Translations under genes and position numbers: made by a program
The notes under the pieces: generated by a model
Database searches by the model: none
Seen by the model: only the letters and a program-made list of their open reading frames with translations
What the model was told of the DNA's origin: nothing
Shown here: positions 25,593-34,800 of the stretch, piece by piece
How positions within the stretch are numbered: position 1 is the first letter of the stretch
Layout of the letters: the number at the start of each line of letters is the position of its first letter
Source: Halomonas sp.
GTDB lineage: Bacteria > Pseudomonadota > Gammaproteobacteria > Pseudomonadales > Halomonadaceae
Assembly: GCA_020201075.1 (NCBI GenBank)
Contig: JAIVHL010000128.1
Location: 1 to 37,407, forward strand
Direction of reading: 5' to 3'
DNA length: 37,407 bases

Positions 25593-25697
25593 TGCTGATC
25601 TCGATCAAGCCGACTTCGGTCCAGGCCGCCGCAGCCGTGGCAAGCGCTGCGTCGACTGCTATGCTAGTCCTGTCATTCACCGTCAGAGGAAGACCCA

Positions 25698-26030
25698 ATG
25701 GCTAATCGTACCCCGCATACTCAAGATTCTACCCAGCAGCTAAAGGATGATCTGCACCATCTCACCCAGACCGTCGAGGAACTGGTCAACGCCACGGCCG
25801 ATGACTCCCGAAGCAATATCAAGGAGCTGCGCGACCGCGCCGAGAAACGCCTGAAGGAGACTCGGGACCGTCTCGAGGATCGCGGCGAGCGCCTTTATGG
25901 CGAGGCCCGGGAAACCGTTGAGCACCAGGTCGACGCCGTCGATCGCTACGTCCACGACAACACCTGGACCAGCATCGGCATCGGCGCCGCGCTGGGTATT
26001 GTCGTCGGCATGCTGATCGGGCGTCGCTGA
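25698..26030 (+). CDS. DUF883 family protein (YqjD/ElaB-like)
   Basis: This 110-aa, highly charged helical protein ends in a single membrane anchor and the tail GIVVGMLIGRR, the mark of the YqjD/ElaB/YgaM group. Those proteins are inner-membrane tail-anchored, and some bind ribosomes in stationary phase. AGAGGAAG precedes the ATG. Its stop shares one base with the next gene (TGATG), starting a three-gene yqjD-yqjE-yqjK set. Confidence 0.9.
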   Translation: MANRTPHTQDSTQQLKDDLHHLTQTVEELVNATADDSRSNIKELRDRAEKRLKETRDRLEDRGERLYGEARETVEHQVDAVDRYVHDNTWTSIGIGAALGIVVGMLIGRR

Positions 26031-26437
26031 TGGCGGAAAGCCAGGGACCGGCACAGCGTCTGTTCACCGCCGCCCGGCGCCTGCTGGGTAGCCTGTTGGC
26101 CACCGGCGAGACGCGCTTGCGTCTTGTCGTGGTGGAGCTCGAGGAGGAGCGGGTCCGGCTGGTGGGCCTGCTGCTGATTGTAGGGCTCAGCCTGATTCTA
26201 TTGATGCTCGGCATCGGGGTACTGGCTACCCTGGTGATCGCCGCCTTTTGGGACAGCTATCGGCTGACCGCCATCGGCGTCAGCGCCGGCGTGCTGCTGG
26301 GCGGCGGCGTGCTGCTGGCGCTGCGGGCGCTGCAGCTGGCCAAGCGGCGCACGTTGCTGGCCAGCACGTTGAAGCACCTGGCTACCGACCGCGAGTTGGT
26401 CGAGCAGGACCGCCTGGAGGAACGTCATGAGCGCTGA
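26030..26437 (+). CDS. YqjE-like phage holin family membrane protein
   Basis: This 135-aa protein has two hydrophobic helices (LLLIVGLSLILLMLGIGVLA ~43-62, and ~72-100) flanked by charged helices, as in the YqjE/DUF1469 family. ELEEERVRLVGLL is typical of the first half. Function is not established beyond association with YqjD. It overlaps the next gene by 11 bases. Confidence 0.88.
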   Translation: MAESQGPAQRLFTAARRLLGSLLATGETRLRLVVVELEEERVRLVGLLLIVGLSLILLMLGIGVLATLVIAAFWDSYRLTAIGVSAGVLLGGGVLLALRALQLAKRRTLLASTLKHLATDRELVEQDRLEERHER

Positions 26438-26747
26438 TTCCCTATCGCAGCCGCCACGCCGTAGCGAGGTGCCGAAGCTCTCCCGCGGAGAACACAAGGC
26501 GCATTTGGAAGCCAGGATCGAGCAGCAGCGTATCGATATCCTGGTGGAGGCGAGCCGCTACCGCGAAGCAAGCCGCCCCATCGACGAGGGCTGGCAGACG
26601 CTGATGCGTTTCAAAGTGCCGCTCATGGTTCTGGGCGGTGCGCTGCTATTAAAGAGCGCCCGCCACCCGAACACTCTGATGCGGGTCGTCAAGCGGCTGG
26701 CAGCTGGCGGCCTGCTGCTGAGACGCGCTCGTCGCATGCTGCTCTGA
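26427..26747 (+). CDS. YqjK-like small membrane-associated protein
   Basis: This 106-aa protein is very basic, with an Arg/Glu-rich N-terminal helix, a central hydrophobic segment (VPLMVLGGALLLKSA, ~69-83) and an Arg-rich end. Sequence similarity to YqjK is weak, so the name comes mainly from its place as third gene of the yqjDE set. GGAGG precedes the ATG. It ends five bases from the convergent barstar gene. Confidence 0.7.
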   Translation: MSADSLSQPPRRSEVPKLSRGEHKAHLEARIEQQRIDILVEASRYREASRPIDEGWQTLMRFKVPLMVLGGALLLKSARHPNTLMRVVKRLAAGGLLLRRARRMLL

Positions 26748-26751
26748 TTCC

Positions 26752-27252
26752 CTACCCCGTCTCCTCCCCCAGCGCCGAACCCGGTAGGGGCGGCACCGTC
26801 GCCAGCCACTCCGGCACCTGGCCGGCATCGTCGTCCTCTTCGCCCCAAACGCCATTCTCGACCATCAGGACTGCCAAGGACTTCCCCCGGGCCGCCCAGT
26901 GATGGCAGGCATCGCTAAGCAGCTCCAGAAAAATGGCCATGGCCACGCCGTCGGCCGGGGCTGCGGGCACCAGGATCACCCGCGCCTTGCCCGCCTTCCA
27001 GCCGAGTTCCGTCAGACAGTCCCAGGCCGCATCCCAGTTGCGGCCGAAGTGGGCGGGAAAGGCCAGGCTCACCGCCAGGGCATCCAGCAGCGTTTCACGA
27101 TTCCAGCGCCAGGGCGCGGGCAGGCAGTGCCAGCAAAGACCATCGGATTCTCCGAGACCCTGGGCCTGCGATAACGCCACACGATAGATACCGCCATGGA
27201 CGGGGTTGGCCAAAAAAAGCGACAGCGCCTCTCCGGAGGATCTCAAGGTCAT
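26752..27252 (-). CDS. Barstar family RNase inhibitor
   Basis: This 166-aa protein contains the barstar signature FPAHFGRNWDAAWDCLTEL (~65-83). Asp74 and Asp78 fall where barstar Asp35 and Asp39 plug the barnase active site. It has no signal peptide, as expected for an inhibitor that protects the cytoplasm. It is longer than classical barstar (~90 aa), with extra residues at both ends. Its ATG overlaps the stop of the upstream RNase gene by four bases (ATGA), so toxin and immunity are translated together. Confidence 0.9.
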   Translation of the reverse strand: MTLRSSGEALSLFLANPVHGGIYRVALSQAQGLGESDGLCWHCLPAPWRWNRETLLDALAVSLAFPAHFGRNWDAAWDCLTELGWKAGKARVILVPAAPADGVAMAIFLELLSDACHHWAARGKSLAVLMVENGVWGEEDDDAGQVPEWLATVPPLPGSALGEETG

Positions 27253-27632
27253 CGACGATCCTCCAGCACCCGGAATGAGGCGTAGTGATCATCGGTATAG
27301 TAGAAGATTTCCGGCGGGTTTCCGCCGGTGACGATGCGACGAGCGCCTCGGTGGGACAGCCCCGGGGTCTCGACGGTGTACTCGCGGTAGTAGCCCCGGG
27401 GGCGCTGGGGCAACAGCCGCTCGCGATTATGAAAGGTCGTGGCGTCCTGAGCATGCGGAAAGGGCCCACCCCGCTCGATCAACCGCAGCGTTTCATCAAC
27501 CTGGATCTGGCCCGAAGGGCGCTGTTCAACGGGGGCAGGCTCCCCGGACCCGGATCCGAACCATGACCCCAGCTCCTCGAACTGGGAGAAGCCTAGCAGG
27601 GCCACTAAAGCGATCAGCAGTATCTTCTTCAT
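27249..27632 (-). CDS. Secreted barnase-type ribonuclease
   Basis: This 127-aa guanyl-preferring RNase of the barnase (N1/T1) family starts with a short signal sequence (MKKILLIALVALLGFS) and a Ser/Gly/Pro spacer. The catalytic domain aligns with barnase by eye: YREYTVE gives the general base (Glu84, barnase Glu73), HRGARRIV gives Arg95 and Arg99 (Arg83, Arg87), and DDHYASF gives His116 (His102). Export and a cognate barstar overlapping by ATGA make a complete RNase and immunity unit. In the cell it would act in the periplasm or outside, as a nutrient or competition enzyme; which of these is unknown. Confidence 0.9.
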   Translation of the reverse strand: MKKILLIALVALLGFSQFEELGSWFGSGSGEPAPVEQRPSGQIQVDETLRLIERGGPFPHAQDATTFHNRERLLPQRPRGYYREYTVETPGLSHRGARRIVTGGNPPEIFYYTDDHYASFRVLEDRR

Positions 27633-27782
27633 GGTCTTCTCGAGGCAGATAAACAGGTGTTAGCCATCATGCCGTGAGACGTTGACGCCCACCAGCCGCA
27701 GATGACGCTGACCGCTGGATCGCGCTATGGTGAAAAGCGGCGCTAGGCCACCCGTTGACTCCGATAACGCAAGGACACTGCC

Positions 27783-28238
27783 ATGCCCATCGCTATTACC
27801 CTGCACGTGCTCGCCTCCGTCCTCTGGGTGGGCGGGATGTTCTTCGCCTGGATGGTACTGCGGCCAGTGGCGGCCGGTCTGCTTGAGCCGCCGGCTCGTC
27901 TGGCGCTGTGGCGCGGCGTCTTCGCCGGCTTCTTCCCCTGGGTATGGGCGTCCGTGGGAGTGCTGCTGGTCACCGGGCTGTGGATGCTGTTCGCGGTGTT
28001 CGGTGGCATGGCCGGAGCGCGCTGGCACATCCACCTGATGCTGCTGTTGGGCCTGGCGATGATGGCGATTTTCCTGCACCTCTGGTTTGCCCCCTATCGC
28101 CGGCTGTGCCGCGCGGTAGATGACGCCGACTGGCCCGAGGGCGGTCGCCAGCTCGGCCAGATACGCCGAATGATCGGGCTGAACCTGATTCTCGGTCTGC
28201 TCACCGTCGCCATCGCCAGCGGCGGACGCTATATGTGA
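27783..28238 (+). CDS. CopD-like membrane protein
   Basis: This 151-aa integral membrane protein has four predicted helices (~5-27, ~48-75, ~83-102, ~128-147). LHVLASVLWVGGMFFAWMVL at the N-terminus and HIHLMLLLGLAM in the third helix resemble CopD-domain proteins, where paired His in helices may bind copper or haem. No copC or copper ATPase is nearby, so a copper role is not supported by context. AAGGA precedes the ATG. It is divergent from the RNase gene. Confidence 0.8.
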   Translation: MPIAITLHVLASVLWVGGMFFAWMVLRPVAAGLLEPPARLALWRGVFAGFFPWVWASVGVLLVTGLWMLFAVFGGMAGARWHIHLMLLLGLAMMAIFLHLWFAPYRRLCRAVDDADWPEGGRQLGQIRRMIGLNLILGLLTVAIASGGRYM

Positions 28239-28388
28239 AGGGCGGCGTCATGCAGAGCATCGTCCCCACCGCAGTCGACTGTCAGAAAAATGTCATCTTA
28301 TGGATTCGTGAAACTGCTAATGTACTGCAGCAACGTGCCTACCTGAAGGCAATGCGGTAAACGGGGAAGAATTGGGGGGAGGCACGCC

Positions 28389-29123
28389 ATGCGAATGTTG
28401 GCGCTTTACAGCATCAAGGGCGGGGTCGGCAAGACCGCCTCGGCGGTGAATCTTGCCGCCGAAGCCGCCGCGGCTGGATGGCGAGTTCTGCTGTGGGACC
28501 TCGATCCCCAAGCGGCCACCACTTTCTACCTTCGCGCCAAGCCGAAGGTTCGTGGCGGTATAGAACGGCTGGTCAAGGGTGATGCCGCTTTCCACAAGGT
28601 GATCCGGGCCACCGAGATCGAACGCCTCGACCTGCTCCCCGCCGCGCTGGCCTCACGGGATCTTGATCACCTGCTGGCCGCCCAGCGCGAGAATCAGCTG
28701 CGACGAATCCTCAAGCCGATTCGCGACGACTACGACCTGGTCATCCTGGACTGCCCGCCCAGCCTCTCGACCCTTTCAGAGAGCGTGTTCGCCAGCGTCG
28801 ATGCCCTGCTGGTGCCCATCGTGCCCACGGTGCTCTCGGTACGCACCCTGGAACAGCTGCGCGACTTCCTGGATGAGCGCGATATCCCCTGCCAGGTATG
28901 GCCCTTCGTGACCCTGGCGGACCGACGTCGCACCCTGCACCGAGAAACCATTGCCGCGCTGCCGGAACGCTGGCCCCTGCGACTCTCCACGTCCATTCCC
29001 AGCGCCAGCGTGGTGGAGCGCATGGGGGTGGAGCGCGCTCCGCTACGCCAGTTTGCCCCCGCGACCCCAGCGGCCCGAGCCTACCGGGCACTGTGGCAGG
29101 AGATCGCCCAGCGCCTGGAATAG
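28389..29123 (+). CDS. Orphan ParA family ATPase
   Basis: This 244-aa P-loop ATPase of the ParA/MinD superfamily has a deviant Walker A KGGVGKTAS (~10-18), a switch I-like LWDLDPQAATT (~35-45) and Walker B LVILDCPPS (~116-124). There is no ParB gene or parS-like cluster in the window, so it is unlikely to be the main chromosome partition system. Orphan ParAs position diverse cargo such as chemosensory arrays. GGGAGG precedes the ATG. The last codons and the stop lie in the first unit of a 12-bp tandem repeat. Confidence 0.92.
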   Translation: MRMLALYSIKGGVGKTASAVNLAAEAAAAGWRVLLWDLDPQAATTFYLRAKPKVRGGIERLVKGDAAFHKVIRATEIERLDLLPAALASRDLDHLLAAQRENQLRRILKPIRDDYDLVILDCPPSLSTLSESVFASVDALLVPIVPTVLSVRTLEQLRDFLDERDIPCQVWPFVTLADRRRTLHRETIAALPERWPLRLSTSIPSASVVERMGVERAPLRQFAPATPAARAYRALWQEIAQRLE

Positions 29124-29210
29124 CCCCTGGAATAGCCCCTGGAATAGCCCCTGGAATAGCACCTGGAATAGCACCTGGAATAGCGCTTGGAAGAGCCCCC
29201 GGAATCGCCG
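29115..29210. repeat. 12-bp tandem repeat carrying the parA stop codon
   Basis: Eight 12-base units (CTGGAATAGCCC type) run head to tail. Six contain TAG in the parA frame, so the gene has six in-frame stops in series. The last two units are degenerate (TTGGAAGAGCCC, CCGGAATCGCCG). The first unit is the true 3' end of parA, so the array probably grew by slippage from it. It ends 13 bases before the convergent flavoprotein gene. Confidence 0.97.
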
Positions 29211-29223
29211 CTCGGCGCAGCCC

Positions 29224-30414
29224 TCAAATCGCACCGCCGCAGGCCACCCCGCTGGCCCAGGCCCACTGGAAGTTATGCCCGCCGAGCTCGCCGGTAACGT
29301 CGAGCACCTCGCCAATGAAACGCAGCTGGGGCAAGCCCTCCACCGCAAAGGTCTTCGACGACACTGCCCGGGTGTCAACCCCGCCCATGGTCACTTCGGC
29401 CGTGCGCCAGCCCTCGGTGCCCGCCGGTTTGATTCGCCAGTCACCGAGATGAGCCGCCCAGGCGGCCAGCTCGGCGTTTCCCCGTTCGGCGAGCACGCCG
29501 TCTCCGCCGTGCCACTCGACCAGCGCCTGGGCCAGACGCCTGGGCAACTGCTCGGCCAGCCAGCTGGAGAGCTGGCGTTTGGGGGTCTCCCGGCGGGCGA
29601 TGCTCAGCGCTTCCAAAGCATCTATCCCCGGCAGCAGGTCGATGGCCAGTTCGTCGCCCGGCTCCCAGACGCTTGAGATCTGCAGCATCCCCGGCCCCGA
29701 CAGCCCGCGGTGGGTGAAGAGCAGGGGCTCTCGGTAGTGGCCGCGGGGCTCCCCGGCACGTAGAGCACGCACGGAAACATCGCAGGCCACCCCGGCCAGG
29801 GCCTCGGCCCGCGCTTTCCACCGAGAGGTCAGGGTGAAAGGCACCAGCGCCGGGCGTGTTTCGGTCACGGAGAGCCCAAACTGACGGGCAATATCGTAGC
29901 CAAAGCCGGTGGCGCCCATGCTGGGAATAGAGAGCCCGCCGGTCGCCACCACCAGGGCACCGCAGTCGATGGCGCCCGACGAGGTCACCAACCGCATGCC
30001 CTCGCCGTGGCGCTCGATGCGCTCCACGGAGGTCTTGAGTCGCAGCTCCACTCCGGCCCATTCGCATTCGGTGAGCAGCACCCGCACGATCTCCTTGGCC
30101 GAATCCGCGCAGAACAGCTGCCCCGGGGTCTTCTCCACGTAGTCGACGCCGTGGCGCTCCACCAGCTCAACGAAGTGCTCCGGACGGTAGCGCTTCAGCG
30201 CCGAGATGCAGAAGTGGGGATTATCCGAAAAGAAATTGGCCGGCGCGGAATTCAGATGGGTGAAGTTGCAGCGCCCCCCGCCGGACATCAGGATCTTGCG
30301 ACCGGCACGATTGGCATGGTCGATCACCAAGACCCGCCGCCCTGCGTAACCCGCCGTCAGGGCGCACATCAGCCCGGCGGCACCCGCTCCAACGATCACC
30401 GCATCATAAGTCAT
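29224..30414 (-). CDS. HI0933-family NAD(P)/FAD-dependent oxidoreductase (YhiN/BaiN-like)
   Basis: This 396-aa flavoprotein begins with the FAD-binding MTYDAVIVGAGAAGLMCAL (~1-19). The family-specific GRKILMSGGGRCNFTH segment follows (~37-52), then VVATGGLSIPSMGATGFGYDIA (~155-176) and a C-terminal FAD contact GEVLDVTGELGGHNFQWAWASG. This matches the HI0933/YhiN/BaiN group, whose physiological substrates are mostly unknown. The start at 30414 has GGGAG upstream and begins directly with the FAD strand; the 41-residue extension to 30537 is rejected. Confidence 0.93.
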   Translation of the reverse strand: MTYDAVIVGAGAAGLMCALTAGYAGRRVLVIDHANRAGRKILMSGGGRCNFTHLNSAPANFFSDNPHFCISALKRYRPEHFVELVERHGVDYVEKTPGQLFCADSAKEIVRVLLTECEWAGVELRLKTSVERIERHGEGMRLVTSSGAIDCGALVVATGGLSIPSMGATGFGYDIARQFGLSVTETRPALVPFTLTSRWKARAEALAGVACDVSVRALRAGEPRGHYREPLLFTHRGLSGPGMLQISSVWEPGDELAIDLLPGIDALEALSIARRETPKRQLSSWLAEQLPRRLAQALVEWHGGDGVLAERGNAELAAWAAHLGDWRIKPAGTEGWRTAEVTMGGVDTRAVSSKTFAVEGLPQLRFIGEVLDVTGELGGHNFQWAWASGVACGGAI

Positions 30415-30488
30415 GGTCACTCCCGGCCGCGTCTCAAGGAGGCGCATTCTAGCAGGCCAGCGACATCCTGTTGATGAGCGCCGCGTTG

Positions 30489-30510
30489 CCGGCCTGATAC
30501 ATAAGGCCGG
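30489..30510. promoter_or_regulatory. Inverted repeat in the divergent flavoprotein/RND gap
   Basis: CCGGCCT-N8-AGGCCGG is a perfect 7-bp inverted repeat. It could be an operator or a structured leader element; there is no T-tract for a terminator on either side. Confidence 0.4.
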
Positions 30511-30530
30511 GTTAACAGCGATGGAACCAA

Positions 30531-30547
30531 TGTACAATTCTTGTACA
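30531..30547. promoter_or_regulatory. Candidate operator of the RND efflux genes
   Basis: TGTACAA-TTC-TTGTACA is a perfect 7-bp inverted repeat about 145 bases before the adaptor gene. Short perfect palindromes of this size are typical for TetR-type repressors that control RND pumps. No such regulator gene lies in the window. Confidence 0.55.
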
Positions 30548-30570
30548 CTAACCGGCGTCAGCCAGTCGAT

Positions 30571-30604
30571 TGTGAATTATTGTCACAGTGTCGACGGGTA
30601 TAGT
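30571..30604 (+). promoter_or_regulatory. Second palindrome and possible -10 of the RND promoter
   Basis: TGTGA-N7-TCACA (30571-30587) is followed by GGGTATAGTGG, in which TATAGT (30599-30604) is a good -10 hexamer. The palindrome lies where the -35 would be, so a bound regulator could control the promoter. The half-sites match CRP, but the spacer is 7, not 6. Confidence 0.4.
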
Positions 30605-30689
30605 GGCTAGCCTGTAAAGGACTCGGCCGCGGGCATGACGCCCACCGATGCTGTGTCATCTTCTCCCGGCCATTCAACCAAGAGCTCCC

Positions 30690-31802
30690 ATGACCGTCTC
30701 ATCGCCGTTCTTCCGCCGTATGTTCCCCCGAGCGCTCTCCGCCCTGCTGGCGATGATCATCGTGCTGCATGTCGCCTCGACTACTGCCGGCGCTCAGCAA
30801 ACGACGGCAGTGATTGGCGCTCGGGTGAGCCTGGAACCCTGGTCCGACCCGCTGGAGGCGCTGGGCACCCTGCGCGCCGATGAGAGCGTGACGCTGTCCG
30901 CTACCGTCACCGACACCGTTGTCGAGGTCAATTTCCGCGACGGTCAGATCGTCGAAGCTGGTCGGCTGTTGGTACGCCTGCAGGATGACGAGCAGCAGGC
31001 CCAGCTGCGCGCCGCCCAGGCTCAGCGCGACGAGCGCCGCGCCACGGTGAACCGCCTAGCCCAGCTGCAGACTCGCAATCTCGCCCCGCGAGCCGACGTG
31101 GAAGATGCCCAGGCACGGCTGCGCCAGGTCGAGGCGGAAATCCAGGGGCTGGAGGCGCGGCTGCGCAACTACCAAGTGCGCGCCCCCTTCGATGGCGTAG
31201 TGGGCTTTCGCAACATCAGCGTGGGCAGCCTGGTCACACCGGGCACCGAGCTCGTGACGCTGGATAAGGTCGATGTGGTAAAGCTCGACTTCAACGTACC
31301 AGAGGTGTTTCTGGGGATTCTCGAGCCTGGGCTGCCCCTGGTGGCACGCAGCGTGGCGTTTCCCGACGAGCGTTTTGAAGGGCAGGTGGAAAATGTTGGC
31401 AGCCGAGTCGACCCGGTCAGCCGAAGTGCCACGGTGCGTGCAGAGCTGCCCAACCCAGAACTGCGCCTGCGCCCCGGCATGCTGATGGAGGTCGTTGTTC
31501 AGCGCAGCCAGCGCCAGGCCGTGGTGGTACCGGAGGCCGCCCTTGTCCCCAGCGGTGGCCGCCAGTTCGTGCTAGTGGTCGACGAGCAGAACGAAAACCG
31601 CATAGAGCGCCGCGAGGTGCAGGTGGGCGAGCGGCGTACCGGCCAGGCGGAAATTCTTGAAGGGCTCGAGGCCGGAGAGCTGCTGGTGGCCCACGGCGTT
31701 CAGCGGGTCCGCGAGGGCGACAATGTGCGCCTGCTCGGGATCACCGACGACACCACCTCGGTGAGCGAGATCCTCGCGGCGTCACGCGAGGATCGTGGCT
31801 GA
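30690..31802 (+). CDS. RND efflux periplasmic adaptor (membrane fusion protein)
   Basis: This 370-aa adaptor has an N-terminal export signal or anchor (ALSALLAMIIVLHVASTTAGA, no lipobox seen). Two lipoyl half-motifs (SATVTDTVVEVNFRDGQIVEAG near ~70, VRAPFDGVVGFRNISVGSLV near ~165) surround an Arg/Gln-rich hairpin. The barrel and membrane-proximal domains follow (LRPGMLMEVVV). It links the inner-membrane pump to an outer-membrane channel. I start at 30690; the 14 extra residues to 30648 precede a normal signal. Its stop shares one base with the pump gene (TGATG). Confidence 0.93.
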   Translation: MTVSSPFFRRMFPRALSALLAMIIVLHVASTTAGAQQTTAVIGARVSLEPWSDPLEALGTLRADESVTLSATVTDTVVEVNFRDGQIVEAGRLLVRLQDDEQQAQLRAAQAQRDERRATVNRLAQLQTRNLAPRADVEDAQARLRQVEAEIQGLEARLRNYQVRAPFDGVVGFRNISVGSLVTPGTELVTLDKVDVVKLDFNVPEVFLGILEPGLPLVARSVAFPDERFEGQVENVGSRVDPVSRSATVRAELPNPELRLRPGMLMEVVVQRSQRQAVVVPEAALVPSGGRQFVLVVDEQNENRIERREVQVGERRTGQAEILEGLEAGELLVAHGVQRVREGDNVRLLGITDDTTSVSEILAASREDRG

Positions 31803-34800
31803 TGCGTCTCTCCGATCTATCTGTCCAGCGGCCAGTACTGGCCACCGTACTGGCGCTGCTGATTGTCGCCTTTGGTCTGTTGGCCATGCAGCGCCTGCCG
31901 CTGCAGGAGTACCCGTCCATCGATCCGCCGGTGGTCAGCATCGATACTCGCTATCCCGGGGCTTCCGCCAGCGTGGTGGAAACACGCATCACCCAGCTGC
32001 TGGAGGATCGTATTGCCGGGGTGGAAGGCATAGAACTGATCACCTCCTCCAGCGAGGATGGCCGCTCGCGAATCAACGTCGAATTTCGACTCGACATGAA
32101 CATCGACGCTGCCGCCAACGACATCCGCGATCGGATCTCAGGAGCCCTGCGCAACCTTCCCGACGAGGCCGACCCGCCCGAGGTTCAGAAGGCCGATTCC
32201 AGTGAAGATGTGGTGGTGTGGCTTGCGCTTTCCGGCGACGGCTACAGCATTCCTGAATTGACCGACTATGCCGACCGCTACCTGGTCGATGGCTTCTCGG
32301 TGCTGCCTGGCGTGTCTCGGGTACGCATCGGTGGAGGCAACGAATATGCCATGCGGGTGTGGGTCGATCGCAATGCCCTGGCCGCACGCAATCTCACGGT
32401 GAGCGACGTGGAGAGCGCTCTGCGTGCTGAAAACGTGGAGCTGCCCGCCGGCGCCATCGAGTCTAGCGAGCGCCAGTTTATCGTGCGACTGCCACGGAGT
32501 TTCAACCAGCCGGACGATTTCGACCGCCTCGCCCTCACCCAGGGGGAAGACGGGTATCTGGTGCGGCTGTCCGACGTGGCCCGAGTAGAGATCGGGTCGG
32601 TGGAAGACCGCTCCGTCTTTCGAGCCAACGGCGTGCCCATGGTGGGGTTGGGCATCATGAAACAGTCCACCGCCAACGTGCTGGAGGTCTCGCGTGGGGT
32701 CCAGAAGGAACTTGAGCGCGTCCAGTCGAGCCTGCCTGAGGACATGACGCTGAGCCTCAACTATGACGCCTCGGTGTTCGTGGCCGGTGCGATCAAGCAG
32801 GTTGTGCTGACGCTGTTTATCGCCATGGGCCTGGTGGTGGTGGTGATCTTCATGTTTCTGGGGAACGTGCGCACCACCCTGATCCCCGCAGTGACCGTGC
32901 CGGTAGCGATTATCGGCGCCTTCATGGCCCTGGCGCTGATGGGCTTCTCTATCAATTTGCTGACCCTGCTTGCCCTGGTGCTGGCCATCGGCCTGATCGT
33001 CGACGATGCCATTGTGGTGCTGGAGAATATCCACCGGCGCATGCACGACTACGGCGAGACGCCCCTGGTCGCAGCCTTCAAGGGGACCCGCCAGATCGCC
33101 TTCGCGGTGATCGCCACTACCCTGGTACTGGTCGCCGTGTTTATACCGCTGGCGTTCCTGCAGGGCAACGTGGGCCGTCTGTTCTCGGAATTCGCCCTGA
33201 CCATGGCCGCCGCGGTGGCTATCTCCAGCGTTCTGGCGTTATCGCTGACGCCAATGATGGCCTCCAAGATCCTCAAGCCGAGCATGAACGACAGCCGCAT
33301 CGCCCGAGCCGTGCAGTGGCAGCTGGAGCTCACCCAGCGCCTTTATCGCACCCTGCTGATCTGGGTGCTCAAGGCGCGCCTGGCGGTGCTGGCGGTATTC
33401 GTGGCGCTGATCGCCGCCACCGTATGGCTGGCCGGGCTGCTGCCCAGTGAATACACCCCACAGGAGGACCGAGGAAGCTTCATCATCCTGGTCAACGGCC
33501 CTGAAGGCGCCACCTTCGACTACATCATGGATTATATGAACGAGATCGAGGCGCGCCTGCAGCCCATGTTGGAGAGTGGCGACATGGAGCGCGTGCTGAT
33601 CCGCGCGCCGCGAGGCTTCGGCAACATCGAGAACTTCAACAACGGCTTCGGCATTATTGGCCTCTCCGACTGGGGGCAGCGCCGCGACGCCTGGGCGATC
33701 ATGAGCGATGTGCGTCGCGAACTTGCTGGGCTGCCCGGCGTGCAGGCCTTCCCGGTGATGCGCCAAGGCTTCGGTCAGCGCATCAGCAAGCCCGTGGAGT
33801 TCGTGCTGGGCGGCGGCACCTATGAGGAGCTCGCCGAGTGGCGCGACACCCTGATGGCCCATGTCCGCGAGGACAATCCGCGGCTGATCGGCTTGGACAG
33901 CGACTACCGCGAGACCCAGCCCCAACTGCGGGTCGACATCGATTACGAGCGAGCCGCCTCGCTGGGCGTTACCGTCACCGAGATCGGCCGCACTCTTGAG
34001 GTTCTGTTGGGAGGCCGCAACGTCACCCGCTATATTGACAACGGCCAGGAGTACGACGTCATCGTCGAGGGCGAGCGCGGCAGCCAGTCGAGCCCGAGGG
34101 CGCTGGACAACATCCAGGTGCGCTCGTCACGCACCGGCGAGTTGATACCCCTGGCCAGCCTGGTGTCCTTCACTGACTTCGCCGGTGCCAGCACTCTCAA
34201 CCGCTTCAACCGTATCCGTTCAATCACCCTCGAGGCCAACCTGGCCGATGGCTACTCCCTGGGCGAGGCACTGGAGTATCTGGAGGCGGCCGCTGCCGAG
34301 CTGCTGCCAGCCCAGGTACAGACCGATGTCAGCGGTGCCTCACGGGACTTCGAGCGGGCCAGCGGCGCCACCACCTTCCTGCTGATCCTTGGCGCCCTGG
34401 TGGTATTCCTGGTGCTGGCCGCCCAGTTCGAAAGCTTCATCCACCCCTTCGTGATAATGCTCACCGTACCGCTCGCCATGAGCGGCGCCATGCTGGGACT
34501 CTTCGTCACCGGTCAATCGCTGAACATCTACAGCCAGGTGGGGCTGGTCATGCTGATTGGCCTGGCGTCCAAGAACGGCATCCTGATCGTGGAGTTCGCC
34601 AACCAATTACGCGACGAGGGCCTGGCCTTCCACGATGCCTTGATGGACGCCGCGGTGACCCGCCTGAGGCCAATTCTGATGACCGCGGTGACCACCATGG
34701 CCGGCTCCATCCCGCTGATCGTCTCGACAGGTGCCGGCGCCGAGTCGCGCATGGTAATCGGCACCGTGATACTCGCAGGCGTCGCCGCCGCCACCCTATT

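Noticed and set aside
28898-29676. Plus-strand ORFs with GIAP or PWNS repeats
   Set aside because: They read the 12-bp repeat and the opposite strand of the flavoprotein gene in other frames; no ribosome site or domain.
32138-33925. Minus-strand ORFs opposite the RND pump gene (His/Gln-rich)
   Set aside because: Typical antisense readings of a GC-rich membrane protein gene.
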